Part shown: positions 35,263 through 43,549 of the stretch, piece after piece
How the letters are laid out: every line of letters starts with the position of its first letter
How positions within the stretch are numbered: the first letter of the stretch is position 1
Notes under the pieces: generated by a model
The model's database searches: none
Seen by the model: the letters and a program-made list of their open reading frames with translations, nothing else
Told to the model about the DNA's origin: nothing
From: Parerythrobacter lacustris
GTDB lineage: Bacteria > Pseudomonadota > Alphaproteobacteria > Sphingomonadales > Sphingomonadaceae
NCBI RefSeq assembly: GCF_024626475.1
Contig: NZ_JANKHH010000005.1
Location: forward strand, 310,001-374,000
DNA: 64,000 nucleotides
Reading direction: 5' to 3'
Program-made: the position numbers and the translations under genes

Positions 35263-36030
35263 ATGAATTCGGCTCGCGCTACAGACTGGAGCTCCGCGCC
35301 GGCCTATGTCTGGGACGGCACTGCGGCGCGCTCCATCGACGCGATCATTGCGCCGCCGCTCGAACTGCTGAGCGGGATCGACGCGCAAAAGGAGCGGGTC
35401 CTGGCCAATGTCTCGCGCCATGCGCAGGGGATCGCGGCGCATGACATTTTGCTGTGGGGCAGCCGCGGGATGGGGAAATCCGCGCTGATCCGGTCGGCGG
35501 TAGCGCATCTGGGTGCGGGCAAGCTTGCGCTGGTCCAGCTTTCGGCCGACCGCCTCGAGTCACTCCCCGCCCTCTTTGTCGAGCTGCGGGACATCGATCG
35601 GCGCTTCTGGCTGTTCGTGGACGATCTCGGTTTTGCGCCCGGAGATCTCGCCGGACCGCGCCGTTTGCGCAGCCTGCTCGAAGGCGGGGTCGAAGCGCGA
35701 CCCGAGAATATCCGGCTGGGGGTAACCACCAATCATCGGTCCATTCTGCCACGCGAGCTCGATTCCGGTCATTCGCCGCGCCATGAGCGCGACGCGGCGG
35801 ATGACGAGCTCGCACTGGCCGACCGCTTCGGCCTTGTGCTCGGCTTCCACGCCTGTGACCAGGACACCTATCTCGGGATCGTCGCGGGCTATGCCCAGTA
35901 TTTTGGGCTCGATATCACGCCTGAGGGCGCACTCCTATGGGCGAAACAGCGCGGAGCCCGCTCGGGCAGGGTCGCGTGGCAGTTCATCGTCGAATCCGCC
36001 GGCAGGGAGGGAATGCGCCTTCCCGGCTGA
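35263..36030 (+). CDS. DUF815 AAA-type ATPase
   Basis: A 255-residue P-loop protein. Walker A is GSRGMGKSALIR (about 66-77) and Walker B is WLFVDDLGF. Further DUF815 marks are ENIRLGVTTNHRSILPRE and SGHSPRHERDAADDELALADRFG, which includes the sensor-like region. The C terminus ends WQFIVESAGREGMRLPG. The family resembles DnaC/DnaA-type AAA+ proteins but its role is not established. It begins 3 bp after the acyl-CoA dehydrogenase stop and is convergent with the PQQ-type dehydrogenase, 13 bp away. Confidence 0.85.
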   Translation: MNSARATDWSSAPAYVWDGTAARSIDAIIAPPLELLSGIDAQKERVLANVSRHAQGIAAHDILLWGSRGMGKSALIRSAVAHLGAGKLALVQLSADRLESLPALFVELRDIDRRFWLFVDDLGFAPGDLAGPRRLRSLLEGGVEARPENIRLGVTTNHRSILPRELDSGHSPRHERDAADDELALADRFGLVLGFHACDQDTYLGIVAGYAQYFGLDITPEGALLWAKQRGARSGRVAWQFIVESAGREGMRLPG

Positions 36031-36043
36031 CGGATCGGCAGAC

Positions 36044-37504
36044 TCACTCGATCGGCATGGCCACCGTTCTGGCGAATTCGTCGGTAAAGGCATCGCGCGG
36101 ATCGCCCCTGAGTTCGCTCTGAGGCTTGAGCGGGGTCGACTTCACGCGCACGATCGGCGGTGCAGGTTTCGCCTTGGGATCGACCACCCGCCAGATAATC
36201 CCGGCGGTATCGTCGCTTACCAGCAGCGCGCCGCCCTTGTCCCAGGCGACCCAGGTCGGGCGGCCGCGTGTCTTGCCGTCTCCGGTCAGGAACCCGGTCA
36301 GCACCGGAACCGGCTTGCCCAAGGGATTACCCCGTTCGTCGAAGGCGACGAAAACCACATCGTAGCCCGAAGCCGGGATTCGGTTCCACGAGCCGTGGCG
36401 CGCAATGAAGGCGCCGCGCGCGAAAGGTTCGCCCATCCGGTGCCCTTGTTCGGTAAAAGCGAGGCCCAGCGCGGCAACATGCGGACCAAGCGCGAATTCC
36501 GGCTTTCGCGCATAGCTTGCGACATAGGTCGGGATGGGCCCCGCGACGCGGCGGTCGGCATTGTTGCGCCAGTAGAGCCACGGCCAGCCATATTGCGCGC
36601 CGACCGGTACATTGGTCAGGTAGTCGGGCACCAAATCGGACCCTAGCATGTCGCGCTCGTTTACCGTCGTCCACAGCTCGTCGCTCCACGGGTTCCAGTC
36701 GAGCCCGTTGGCGTTCCGTAGTCCCGCGGCGAAGATACGGCTGGTGCCCTGGTCGACCTTGTATTCGTGGATCGCCGCGCGCCCGACTTCCTTGTCCATG
36801 CCGTTCTCGGCGATATTCGAGGCCGAGCCGACTGCGATATAGAGCTTCTTTCCGGTCGGATCGAAGGCGATATTGCGCATCCAGTGGTTGCCGGCCGCGG
36901 GCAGGTCCATCAGCTTCTTCGGCTTGGCCGTAATCTTCGTTGCGCCCGGCGCGTAGGAGAAAGAAACCAGGCTGTCGTGGTTGGCGACGTAGAGAACACC
37001 GTCCGCCCATGCGATGCCCGATGGCGAAGACAGGTCCGAGGTGAGCACGAAGCGCTGCTCGGCTGCCCCGTCACCGTCGGCGTCGCGGAGCAGCACGAGC
37101 TGGTTGGGCGATGCGCCTCCAGCACCGGCACGCGACATGAGTTTCTCGGCGATCCACGCGGTTATGCCACCGCCATCGCCCTTGGGCCCGCGGGTCAGGG
37201 TTGCGAGGATATCGCCATTGGGCAGCGCGTAGAGGACTCGCGGATGCTCCAGCCCGTCTGCGAAGCGCGTCACGGTCAAGCCTTGTGCGGCTTCGGGCTT
37301 CTCGCCCTTCTTCCAGCCGATCGGTTCGGCAATATTGACGGTCGGAATGATTTCGCTGTTGGGCGATTCGAGCACCGGCTTGGTCCCGGTTACATCCTCG
37401 AGCGCAAGCCCCGCCGTGTCGCCCCGGGTCAGCCACCAGCCGAAGCCGGCGAGGACAAGGACGAAGACCAGCAGGGCGATGAGGAATTTGCGCAGTTTGC
37501 TCAT
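36044..37504 (-). CDS. PQQ-dependent sugar dehydrogenase family protein, membrane-anchored
   Basis: A 486-residue protein with an N-terminal membrane helix (LRKFLIALLVFVLVLAGF) and a six-bladed beta-propeller of the soluble glucose/sorbosone dehydrogenase type. Signature parts are GLEHPRVLYALPNGDILATL, NHWMRNIAFDPTGKKLYIAVG, GLRNANGLDWNPWSDELWTTVNER (quoted in part) and GSWNRIPASGYDVV. Periplasmic oxidation of aldoses with PQQ is the family role; whether this cell makes PQQ cannot be told from the window. The ATG at 37504 gives MSKLRKFLIAL. It is divergent from the GAF-domain gene by about 50 bp. Confidence 0.86.
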   Translation of the reverse strand: MSKLRKFLIALLVFVLVLAGFGWWLTRGDTAGLALEDVTGTKPVLESPNSEIIPTVNIAEPIGWKKGEKPEAAQGLTVTRFADGLEHPRVLYALPNGDILATLTRGPKGDGGGITAWIAEKLMSRAGAGGASPNQLVLLRDADGDGAAEQRFVLTSDLSSPSGIAWADGVLYVANHDSLVSFSYAPGATKITAKPKKLMDLPAAGNHWMRNIAFDPTGKKLYIAVGSASNIAENGMDKEVGRAAIHEYKVDQGTSRIFAAGLRNANGLDWNPWSDELWTTVNERDMLGSDLVPDYLTNVPVGAQYGWPWLYWRNNADRRVAGPIPTYVASYARKPEFALGPHVAALGLAFTEQGHRMGEPFARGAFIARHGSWNRIPASGYDVVFVAFDERGNPLGKPVPVLTGFLTGDGKTRGRPTWVAWDKGGALLVSDDTAGIIWRVVDPKAKPAPPIVRVKSTPLKPQSELRGDPRDAFTDEFARTVAMPIE

Positions 37505-37556
37505 GCAGCCACGAATAGGCGTTGGGAGGGCTTGCGGCAATGGGATGCGCGCCTAG

Positions 37557-38048
37557 ATGTGCCGCATGTTCGAATTTTCCGCCGATCCCGATTTGCCCAA
37601 GCCCGAACGCTATCGCCAGCTAAGCGAGGCCGCATCGGCCCTGATCGAAGGCGAGCCGGATTCGGTCGCCAATATGGCCAATATTGCCGCGCTGATGTGG
37701 GAGTTCTTGCCCGGCATCAACTGGGCCGGTTTCTACCGCATGGTCAATGGCGAGCTCGTGCTGGGCCCGTTTGTCGGCCGCCCGGCCTGCATCCGGATTC
37801 CTCTCGGCCATGGCGTTTGCGGAGCGGCAGCGGCTTCGGGCGCAACACAGCTGGTCGAGGACGTCCACAGTTTCCCCGGACATATCGCCTGCGATGCCGC
37901 CAGCCGGTCCGAACTTGTCGTCCCGGTAAAACGCGATGGCAGGGTCATCGCGGTGATCGATATCGACAGCCCCGAGCTCGCCCGTTTCGATCAGGAAGAT
38001 GCGGCGGGGGTCGAAGCGCTCGCAGTGGCGATCGTCGACTCGATCTGA
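37557..38048 (+). CDS. GAF-domain free methionine-(R)-sulfoxide reductase
   Basis: A 163-residue GAF protein of the fRMsr type, which reduces free methionine-(R)-sulfoxide. The hallmark elements are NWAGFYRMVNGELVLGPFVGRPAC, quoted in parts, IPLGHGVCGAAA and HIACDAASRSELVVPV. The three conserved cysteines (in RPACIRI, HGVCG and IACDA) match the catalytic and resolving set. The C terminus has VIAVIDIDSPELARFD. The start may be the ATG at 37557 or at 37566. A cytosolic antioxidant role is inferred from the family. Confidence 0.9.
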   Translation: MCRMFEFSADPDLPKPERYRQLSEAASALIEGEPDSVANMANIAALMWEFLPGINWAGFYRMVNGELVLGPFVGRPACIRIPLGHGVCGAAAASGATQLVEDVHSFPGHIACDAASRSELVVPVKRDGRVIAVIDIDSPELARFDQEDAAGVEALAVAIVDSI

Positions 38049-38161
38049 CGGTTTCGCCCCGAAACGGGACAACGCAAGCAAGGCCCGCGACCTCAAGCGC
38101 TTGAATGGTATATTTTCCCTTAACGCCGGGAATCTGCCGGGCCGCGCAAGGGGAAGAAACG

Positions 38162-39079
38162 ATGACCAGCCGCCACTTATTCGCTCTGGGGACAGCCGGA
38201 CTGGCAGCCGCCGTCGCTTCGACGGCAGCGGCGCAACCGGCGATGACCTACGAAGGAAGCGGGTACGAATACGCCGTGCCTGTACCCAAGACTGCTCAGC
38301 CGGTGATCTATCAAAGCCAGCCGGTGGTGCAGCCACTTCCCCCTCAGGCCGGATACTCGTGGACCGAAGCGGCCGAGGCCGAAGCCGGGGCAGACTACGA
38401 AGACGGCGCATATCACGACCAGTACTTTGAGGATCGCCATCCTGCTCCACCCCACCACCAGCAGTACTACAACGGGCCTGCCGAACAGACCTATCGTCAC
38501 GCCCCGCCGATGCCGGCTGCGTTCGACCGGGATGCATGGCTCGACGAGTGCCGCGAGGTCTATCGCAGCAGCCAGAGAGGCGGCAGCGGCGGCGCGGGCG
38601 GCGGCATTCTTGGCGCAATTGCCGGGGGCGTGATCGGCAACCGCGTTGCGGACGGGGACCGTCTTGCCGGCACCTTGATCGGGGCTGGCGTCGGCGGACT
38701 GGCCGGGCTCGCGATCGGTTCCGCTATCGATGCGGCGACCCGCAAGGACGACGCGCGCGAGTATTGCGAGTCCTATCTCGACCGGTACTTGGCGGGCGGC
38801 TCCAGCCACCATGGCACCTACCCTGCGGGTGCTTATCCCTATGGGCATGCCTACTATGGCCAGGCTTATTACCCGGTGCCGATGATGTATGTTCAGGTCA
38901 TGGTGCCAGTCGAACGCCGCGCGATTATTCGCGAATACGTTGAGTATGTGGACGAGCCGGTGACGGTTTACGAGGAGGTCGTGGTCGAGGAAGTTCGCGA
39001 GCGCGCGGTCCCCGCACCTTCCAAGGCGATCCCGATCAAACGCGCGCCGGAGCCGACGAAATACATCAAAAACGACTGA
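38162..39079 (+). CDS. Glycine-zipper 2TM-domain envelope protein
   Basis: A 305-residue exported protein. It has a signal peptide ending AAAQPA (about 1-25), a Pro/Gln/Tyr/His-rich variable region, then the glycine zipper GGGILGAIAGGVIGNRVADG and GTLIGAGVGGLAGLAIGSAID (about 140-185), like the Rickettsia 17-kDa antigen family. A C-terminal Tyr/Gly/His-rich stretch and the motif EYVEYVDEPVTVYEEVVVEEV follow. The start at 38162 is chosen for the signal peptide. A promoter-like AT-rich segment lies upstream, with GGTTTCG/CGAAAC hairpin bases at 38050-38070. A strong terminator follows. Confidence 0.8.
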   Translation: MTSRHLFALGTAGLAAAVASTAAAQPAMTYEGSGYEYAVPVPKTAQPVIYQSQPVVQPLPPQAGYSWTEAAEAEAGADYEDGAYHDQYFEDRHPAPPHHQQYYNGPAEQTYRHAPPMPAAFDRDAWLDECREVYRSSQRGGSGGAGGGILGAIAGGVIGNRVADGDRLAGTLIGAGVGGLAGLAIGSAIDAATRKDDAREYCESYLDRYLAGGSSHHGTYPAGAYPYGHAYYGQAYYPVPMMYVQVMVPVERRAIIREYVEYVDEPVTVYEEVVVEEVRERAVPAPSKAIPIKRAPEPTKYIKND

Positions 39080-39107
39080 AAAGTCACGACTATTCCGGGA
39101 ATATAGG

Positions 39108-39146
39108 AAGTTGCGCCGCGCAAGTCCTGCGCGGCGCACTTGATTT
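39108..39146. terminator. Hairpin terminator between convergent glycine-zipper gene and parB
   Basis: AAGTTGCGCCGCGCA - AGTCC - TGCGCGGCGCACTT forms a stem of about 14 pairs with one mismatch, followed by GATTTT. It lies between the end of the glycine-zipper gene (39079) and the end of parB (39194) and may act in both directions. Confidence 0.75.
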
Positions 39147-39193
39147 TGACTGCCGAGTTCGTGGCCTACGTCACTCTCAGCTGCGCAATCTGG

Positions 39194-40162
39194 TCAGATA
39201 TCGCCGCCCGTGAGTCGCTGGCAGATCAAGTCGAGCTGGTCGAGCGTGCGATAGCGGATCGTCACCGCCCCGGTACGCGGGTCGGTATCGGACTTGATTC
39301 GCACCGAAAGCCCGAGGAACTCCTCGAGATGTGCCTGGACCGCGGCGATATCCGCATCCTTGGCCGGATCGCGCGACGACCTGGGGTGCCGCACGCCTTC
39401 CGCAGCCGCGCCGCCTTTGCGAGCAAGCCGCTCGATTTCTCGGACCGAGAGTTTCTTCGTCACCGCAGTTTTTGCTAGCTCCGCCGCATCGTCATGCCCG
39501 ACCAGCGCGCGGGCATGACCCATGCTGAGTGAGCCGGAAACGACCAAATCGAGCACGGCCTCCGGCAGGCCGAGGAGCCGCTGGAGATTGGCCACATGAC
39601 TGCGCGACTTGTCGACCAGCTTGGCGATCTCGGCTTGCGTCATTCCCTCTTCGTCCGCAAGTCTTTGATATGCCTGCGCTTCTTCGATGGGATTGAGGTC
39701 TTCGCGCTGGATGTTCTCGATCAACGCCAGCGCCATAACCTCGCGCTCTTCGAGCTCGCGCACCAATGCGGGAATCTCGTGCAGCCGCGCTTTTTGTGCC
39801 GCACGCCAGCGGCGCTCGCCAGCCACCAACTGGTAGCGCCCATTTGCCAACGGCCTGACGATGACCGGCTGGATCACGCCGCGCGCGGCGATCGATTCCG
39901 CCAGTTCCTCCAACGCTTCCTCGGCAAAATGTCGGCGCGGCTGACCCGGATGCGGCTCGATCGCTGAAACCGGTAGCGAGGCCAGTCCGCTGCTGGGTGT
40001 CGATATCGATCCCGCAACGTTTGACGTGCCGCCTGTGACCAGCGGTTCTTCACGCCGGCTTTCACCCATCAGGGCCCCTAGCCCCTTGCCCAACCGCTTG
40101 GGTTTCTCGCTCTGGTTGCGCAGCGGCACCGAGAAACGGATCGGGTCGGTCGGGTTGCTCAT
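39194..40162 (-). CDS. parB: Chromosome partitioning protein ParB
   Basis: CTP-dependent DNA clamp that loads at parS and spreads along the origin region. The 322 residues show the ParA-interacting N terminus with PKRLGKGLGALMG, the CTPase/ParB domain (about 65-160) with ARGVIQPVIVRPL and GERRWRAAQKARL, ENIQREDLNPIEEAQAYQRL, then a helix-turn-helix with TQAEIAKLVDKSRSHVANLQR and a C-terminal dimerisation domain. The start overlaps the parA stop by ATGA. Two perfect parS sites lie 1-3.5 kb upstream of its start, inside or next to rsmG and mnmG. Confidence 0.97.
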   Translation of the reverse strand: MSNPTDPIRFSVPLRNQSEKPKRLGKGLGALMGESRREEPLVTGGTSNVAGSISTPSSGLASLPVSAIEPHPGQPRRHFAEEALEELAESIAARGVIQPVIVRPLANGRYQLVAGERRWRAAQKARLHEIPALVRELEEREVMALALIENIQREDLNPIEEAQAYQRLADEEGMTQAEIAKLVDKSRSHVANLQRLLGLPEAVLDLVVSGSLSMGHARALVGHDDAAELAKTAVTKKLSVREIERLARKGGAAAEGVRHPRSSRDPAKDADIAAVQAHLEEFLGLSVRIKSDTDPRTGAVTIRYRTLDQLDLICQRLTGGDI

Positions 40163-40935
40163 GCCGCTTTCCTCTGTTCGGGCAGACGTCCGATGAGTTC
40201 GCGGGCCAGCGCGATATAGGCGCGGCTTCCGGTGCAGTTGTGATCGTAGATCAGGGCCGGCAAGCCGTGGCTTGGCGCTTCGGACAGGCGCACATTGCGC
40301 GGGATAACCGATTCGAACACCAGATTGCCGAGGCAATCGCGCACGTCGTCCGCCACCTGGTCGGTCAGCCGGTTGCGACGGTCGAACATGGTCAGAGCGA
40401 TCCCGATTATGCCCAGGTCGGGGTTGAAGCGCTGCTGGACCTGCTCGACCGTTTGCAGCAGCTGGCTAAGACCTTCCAGAGCGAAGAATTCGCATTGGAG
40501 CGGGACCAGCAATGTGTCGGCCGCCCCGAGCGCATTGAGCGTCAGCAACCCGAGAGAAGGGGGACAATCGATAAAGCAGATATCGTGTCCGCGATGCTGC
40601 CTCAGTGCCGAACCCAAACGATGCGTACGGTTTTCAACCGACACGAGCTCGACTTCAGCGCCGCTCAGGTCAACTGTAGCGGGAATGAGGTCGAGCCCGG
40701 GTATCTCGGTCGCATGGATGCAGTCTTGGATGGAGCGTTCGTCAATCAGCACATCATAAGTGGAGCTTTCACGGTGTGCGGCATCGATCCCGAGCCCTGT
40801 GGAGGCATTCCCTTGCGGATCGAGATCGACCAGTAGGGTCCGCCAGCCGGTCGCCGCCATAGCGGTCGCGATATTGATCGCCGTGGTGGTTTTGCCCACC
40901 CCACCCTTCTGATTGGCGATGGCTATGGTGATCAT
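40159..40935 (-). CDS. parA: Chromosome partitioning ATPase ParA
   Basis: Deviant Walker-type ATPase that moves ParB-parS complexes toward the new pole. The 258-residue protein has the deviant P-loop KGGVGKTTTAINIATAMA at the N terminus, DLDPQGNASTGLG, and Walker B DICFIDCPPSLGLLTLNAL. It carries no N-terminal DNA-binding extension, so it is the chromosomal type Ia-short form. Its ATG overlaps the rsmG stop, and its stop overlaps the parB start, both by ATGA. The full order mnmG-rsmG-parA-parB is conserved around bacterial origins. Confidence 0.97.
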   Translation of the reverse strand: MITIAIANQKGGVGKTTTAINIATAMAATGWRTLLVDLDPQGNASTGLGIDAAHRESSTYDVLIDERSIQDCIHATEIPGLDLIPATVDLSGAEVELVSVENRTHRLGSALRQHRGHDICFIDCPPSLGLLTLNALGAADTLLVPLQCEFFALEGLSQLLQTVEQVQQRFNPDLGIIGIALTMFDRRNRLTDQVADDVRDCLGNLVFESVIPRNVRLSEAPSHGLPALIYDHNCTGSRAYIALARELIGRLPEQRKAA

Positions 40936-41594
40936 GCTTTCCCTCCATCAAGCCGGACGAGCGCCGTCTTGGTCAGATGTCCGACGACGATACCTGCCTC
41001 CACATCGGTTACCGACTGTTTCACGTGAAACATCTGCTTGAGCCGCTTCGGCAGTTCCTCGACTTCCTGCGCCGCAGAGCGTCCCTTGGGCAACAGCCAT
41101 AAGGTGTCGGTTGTGGAGAACCTTGCGGACAGATCGAGGATACGGCGCAATGGGGCGAAGGCGCGTGCGCTAATTGTCCCGGCATGAAACGTAGTGACGA
41201 GCTCCAGCTTCGACCCCTCGACCCGGCAATTGACCAGCCCAAGAGCTTCTACCATGGCTCCCAGCCACGCGAATCGCTTGCGGCGCGATTCGACCAGCAC
41301 AACAGGCATATCCGGACGCATTGCTGCAACAACGATACCTGGCATTCCGGGGCCGGAACCGAGATCGAGCCATGGCCCGTCGCCTGCCTTGCCCTCAGGG
41401 GCAAGAGCGAGCAACTGCGCACTATCGGCGATATGCCGTTGCCAAACGATCGCCTCGGTCGGCCTGGATATCAGGTTTTGCCGCGTGTTTTCCTCGAGCA
41501 GAAGAGCAACGAAGCGATCGAGCCGCTCCATCGCCTCGAGATCGCACAAGGATTCGACGTAGCTGCGCGCCGATGTCTCGTCGTATATCTTCAT
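40932..41594 (-). CDS. rsmG: 16S rRNA (guanine527-N7)-methyltransferase
   Basis: Methylates G527 in the 530 loop of 16S rRNA with S-adenosylmethionine. The 220-residue protein has [23 protein letters not shown], the SAM motif [16 protein letters not shown], and [21 protein letters not shown] perfect parS site (41017-41032) lies inside the coding sequence near the C-terminal end. It is coupled to mnmG and parA by ATGA overlaps on both sides. Confidence 0.96.
   Translation of the reverse strand: MKIYDETSARSYVESLCDLEAMERLDRFVALLLEENTRQNLISRPTEAIVWQRHIADSAQLLALAPEGKAGDGPWLDLGSGPGMPGIVVAAMRPDMPVVLVESRRKRFAWLGAMVEALGLVNCRVEGSKLELVTTFHAGTISARAFAPLRRILDLSARFSTTDTLWLLPKGRSAAQEVEELPKRLKQMFHVKQSVTDVEAGIVVGHLTKTALVRLDGGKA
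41017..41032. promoter_or_regulatory. parS site (perfect consensus) inside rsmG
   Basis: TGTTTCACGTGAAACA, identical to the canonical 16-bp palindromic ParB target of bacterial chromosomes. It lies within the 3' half of rsmG, about 80 bp upstream of the parA start. Confidence 0.95.
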
Positions 41595-43447
41595 GCTGCC
41601 AACTGTTCACGCCGGCGCGCGTGGACCAGAAGTGCGGAAAGGGCCGCCGGGGTTATGCCGGAAACTCGCCCGGCGGCCGATAGATCCTCCGGCATCGCCT
41701 TGCTCAAGCGCTCGACCATCTCATTCGAAAGGCCCGGGACCTGCGCATAAGGGAAATCAGCCGCCAACTTCACGCCGGTGCTCGATCGCAGGTCACGCAA
41801 CTCGGATTCCTGGCGTTCCAGATAGGGGGCATAGGCAGCGTCTTCAGCCAATTCTTCGGCAATATCCCGTTCCACGTGGAACATTGGCGGGAGCCAGGTC
41901 GACAAGGTGGCGAGGTCGATCCCTCCGTAGCGCAGCCATTCACGCAGTGGACGATGCCCGGCGTCGCGCCGCACTTCCACTCCTTTCCCACCCAGGTCGG
42001 CTGCAGTCACAACCGAACCGAGTGCGTTCGCCATCTCCTCGCGCAAAGCGTCCCGCCGCTCAAACCACGCGTCACGCTCAGACCCGAGGCAACCGGCATC
42101 CCTCGCCATAGAGGTCAGCCGGGTTGTCGCGTTGCTTGCACGCAACCGAAGCCGATACTCGGCACGAGAGGTCAGCATCCGGTAGGGTTCGCTGACCCCG
42201 TGCAGCGTGAGATCATCGACCATCACCGCGATATAGCTATTCGCGCGGTCGAGCGGTGCAGGGTCGCGACCCATGACCGCGGCGGAGGCATGCATTCCCG
42301 CCACCAGCCCTTGGGCCGCAGCTTCTTCGTAACCTGTGGTGCCGTTGATCTGCCCCGCACAATAGAGGCCCGGAATCTCGCGCAACTCGAGACCCTTGGT
42401 GAGCGCGCGCGGATCGATATAATCATACTCGACCGCGTAGCCAGGCACTTCCATTTCCACCCGCTCGAGCCCGTCCATCGTGCGCAGCATAGCAAGCTGG
42501 ACATCGGCCGGCAGCGATGTGCTGATCCCGTTCGGATAGACCATGTGGGTCGACAAGCCTTCTGGCTCGAGAAACACCTGATGCCCGTCGCGATCACCGA
42601 AGCGGTGGATCTTGTCCTCTATCGAAGGACAATAGCGCGGGCCCTGCGCATCGATCGCCCCGCTGAACAGCGGCGACCGATCGAGATTGGCGCGGATGAG
42701 ATCATGGCTCCGGGCGTTGGTGCGGGTTATCGCGCAGAACACCTGCGGGTTGCGCCGCTGTCGCACCATCGGGGACATGGTCCAGTCCTCGCTGTCCGAA
42801 GGCTGCTCCTCAAGCTTCGCCCAGTCGATCGTCCGCCCGTCGAGCCGGGGCGGCGTTCCTGTCTTTAGCCGTGCCATCGGCAGATCGGCTCCTCGCATCT
42901 GTGTCGCGAGCTTTTGTGCGGAGGACTCGCCGATGCGCCCTCCGGTCAGTCGTTCCTCGCCCCGAAACAGTGTGCCGCCGAGGAATGTGCCGGTACAAAG
43001 AACTACCGCTTGAGCGGTTACGCTCGTCCCGTCGGCCAATCGCAAGCCAGCAGCTCTTCCACCATTGAGGAGAAGCTCGGCCACCTCCCCTTCGATCACC
43101 GTAAGGTTCGCCTGAGCGGCAACGATTCGCTGGACCTCAGCCTTGAACAACGACCGGTCGGCCTGCACCCTCGGGCCCCAGACAGCGCTCCCCTTCGAAC
43201 GGTTGAGCATTCGATAATGGATCGCTCCCGCATCCGCAGCGCGAGCAATGACTCCATCGAATGCATCGACCTCTCTGACAAGATGGCCCTTGCCCAACCC
43301 GCCAATCGCCGGATTGCAGCTCATCGCACCAATCGCCGAGGCATCGAATGTCACGAGTCCTACGCGTGCGCCCATCCGGGCCGCCACGCAGGCAGCCTCG
43401 ACCCCGGCATGACCGCCGCCAACAACCAAAATCTCCAAGCTGTGCAT
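41591..43447 (-). CDS. mnmG: tRNA uridine-5-carboxymethylaminomethyl modification enzyme MnmG (GidA)
   Basis: FAD enzyme that, with MnmE, modifies the wobble uridine of several tRNAs. The 618-residue product starts [19 protein letters not shown] (FAD-binding GxGxxG) and has [20 protein letters not shown], the catalytic-cysteine region [15 protein letters not shown] and CPSIEDKI, and [18 protein letters not shown]. The ATG at 43447 is used; a longer frame to 43465 adds six residues. It overlaps rsmG by ATGA. A parS-like site lies within it and another just upstream of its start. MnmE is 103 bp upstream on the same strand. Confidence 0.97.
   Translation of the reverse strand: MHSLEILVVGGGHAGVEAACVAARMGARVGLVTFDASAIGAMSCNPAIGGLGKGHLVREVDAFDGVIARAADAGAIHYRMLNRSKGSAVWGPRVQADRSLFKAEVQRIVAAQANLTVIEGEVAELLLNGGRAAGLRLADGTSVTAQAVVLCTGTFLGGTLFRGEERLTGGRIGESSAQKLATQMRGADLPMARLKTGTPPRLDGRTIDWAKLEEQPSDSEDWTMSPMVRQRRNPQVFCAITRTNARSHDLIRANLDRSPLFSGAIDAQGPRYCPSIEDKIHRFGDRDGHQVFLEPEGLSTHMVYPNGISTSLPADVQLAMLRTMDGLERVEMEVPGYAVEYDYIDPRALTKGLELREIPGLYCAGQINGTTGYEEAAAQGLVAGMHASAAVMGRDPAPLDRANSYIAVMVDDLTLHGVSEPYRMLTSRAEYRLRLRASNATTRLTSMARDAGCLGSERDAWFERRDALREEMANALGSVVTAADLGGKGVEVRRDAGHRPLREWLRYGGIDLATLSTWLPPMFHVERDIAEELAEDAAYAPYLERQESELRDLRSSTGVKLAADFPYAQVPGLSNEMVERLSKAMPEDLSAAGRVSGITPAALSALLVHARRREQLAA
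41868..41883. promoter_or_regulatory. parS-like site inside mnmG
   Basis: CGTTCCACGTGGAACA. It keeps the CACGTG core and matches the GTTCCACGTGGAAC variant bound by ParB in several bacteria; only the first base departs from TGTTCCACGTGGAACA. It lies in the 3' part of mnmG. Confidence 0.8.
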
Positions 43448-43492
43448 GCGACGGCGCTTAACCAAGAGCGCGATTCAGGTCAAAGCAAAGCA

Positions 43493-43508
43493 TGTTTCAC
43501 GTGAAACA
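43493..43508. promoter_or_regulatory. parS site (perfect consensus) upstream of mnmG
   Basis: TGTTTCACGTGAAACA, an exact copy of the site in rsmG, located in the 102-bp gap between mnmE and mnmG, 46 bp before the mnmG start. Besides centromere function, ParB binding here could influence mnmG transcription. Confidence 0.95.
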
Positions 43509-43530
43509 TGTCGCAGCGCGAGCGAGCAAA

Positions 43531-43546
43531 CGTTCCACCTGAAACA
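43531..43546. promoter_or_regulatory. Degenerate parS-like site
   Basis: CGTTCCACCTGAAACA, 22 bp from the perfect site. The core is CACCTG instead of CACGTG and the outer bases still match. ParB affinity would be expected to be low; it may be a decayed or weak secondary site. Confidence 0.45.
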
Positions 43547-43549
43547 ATC

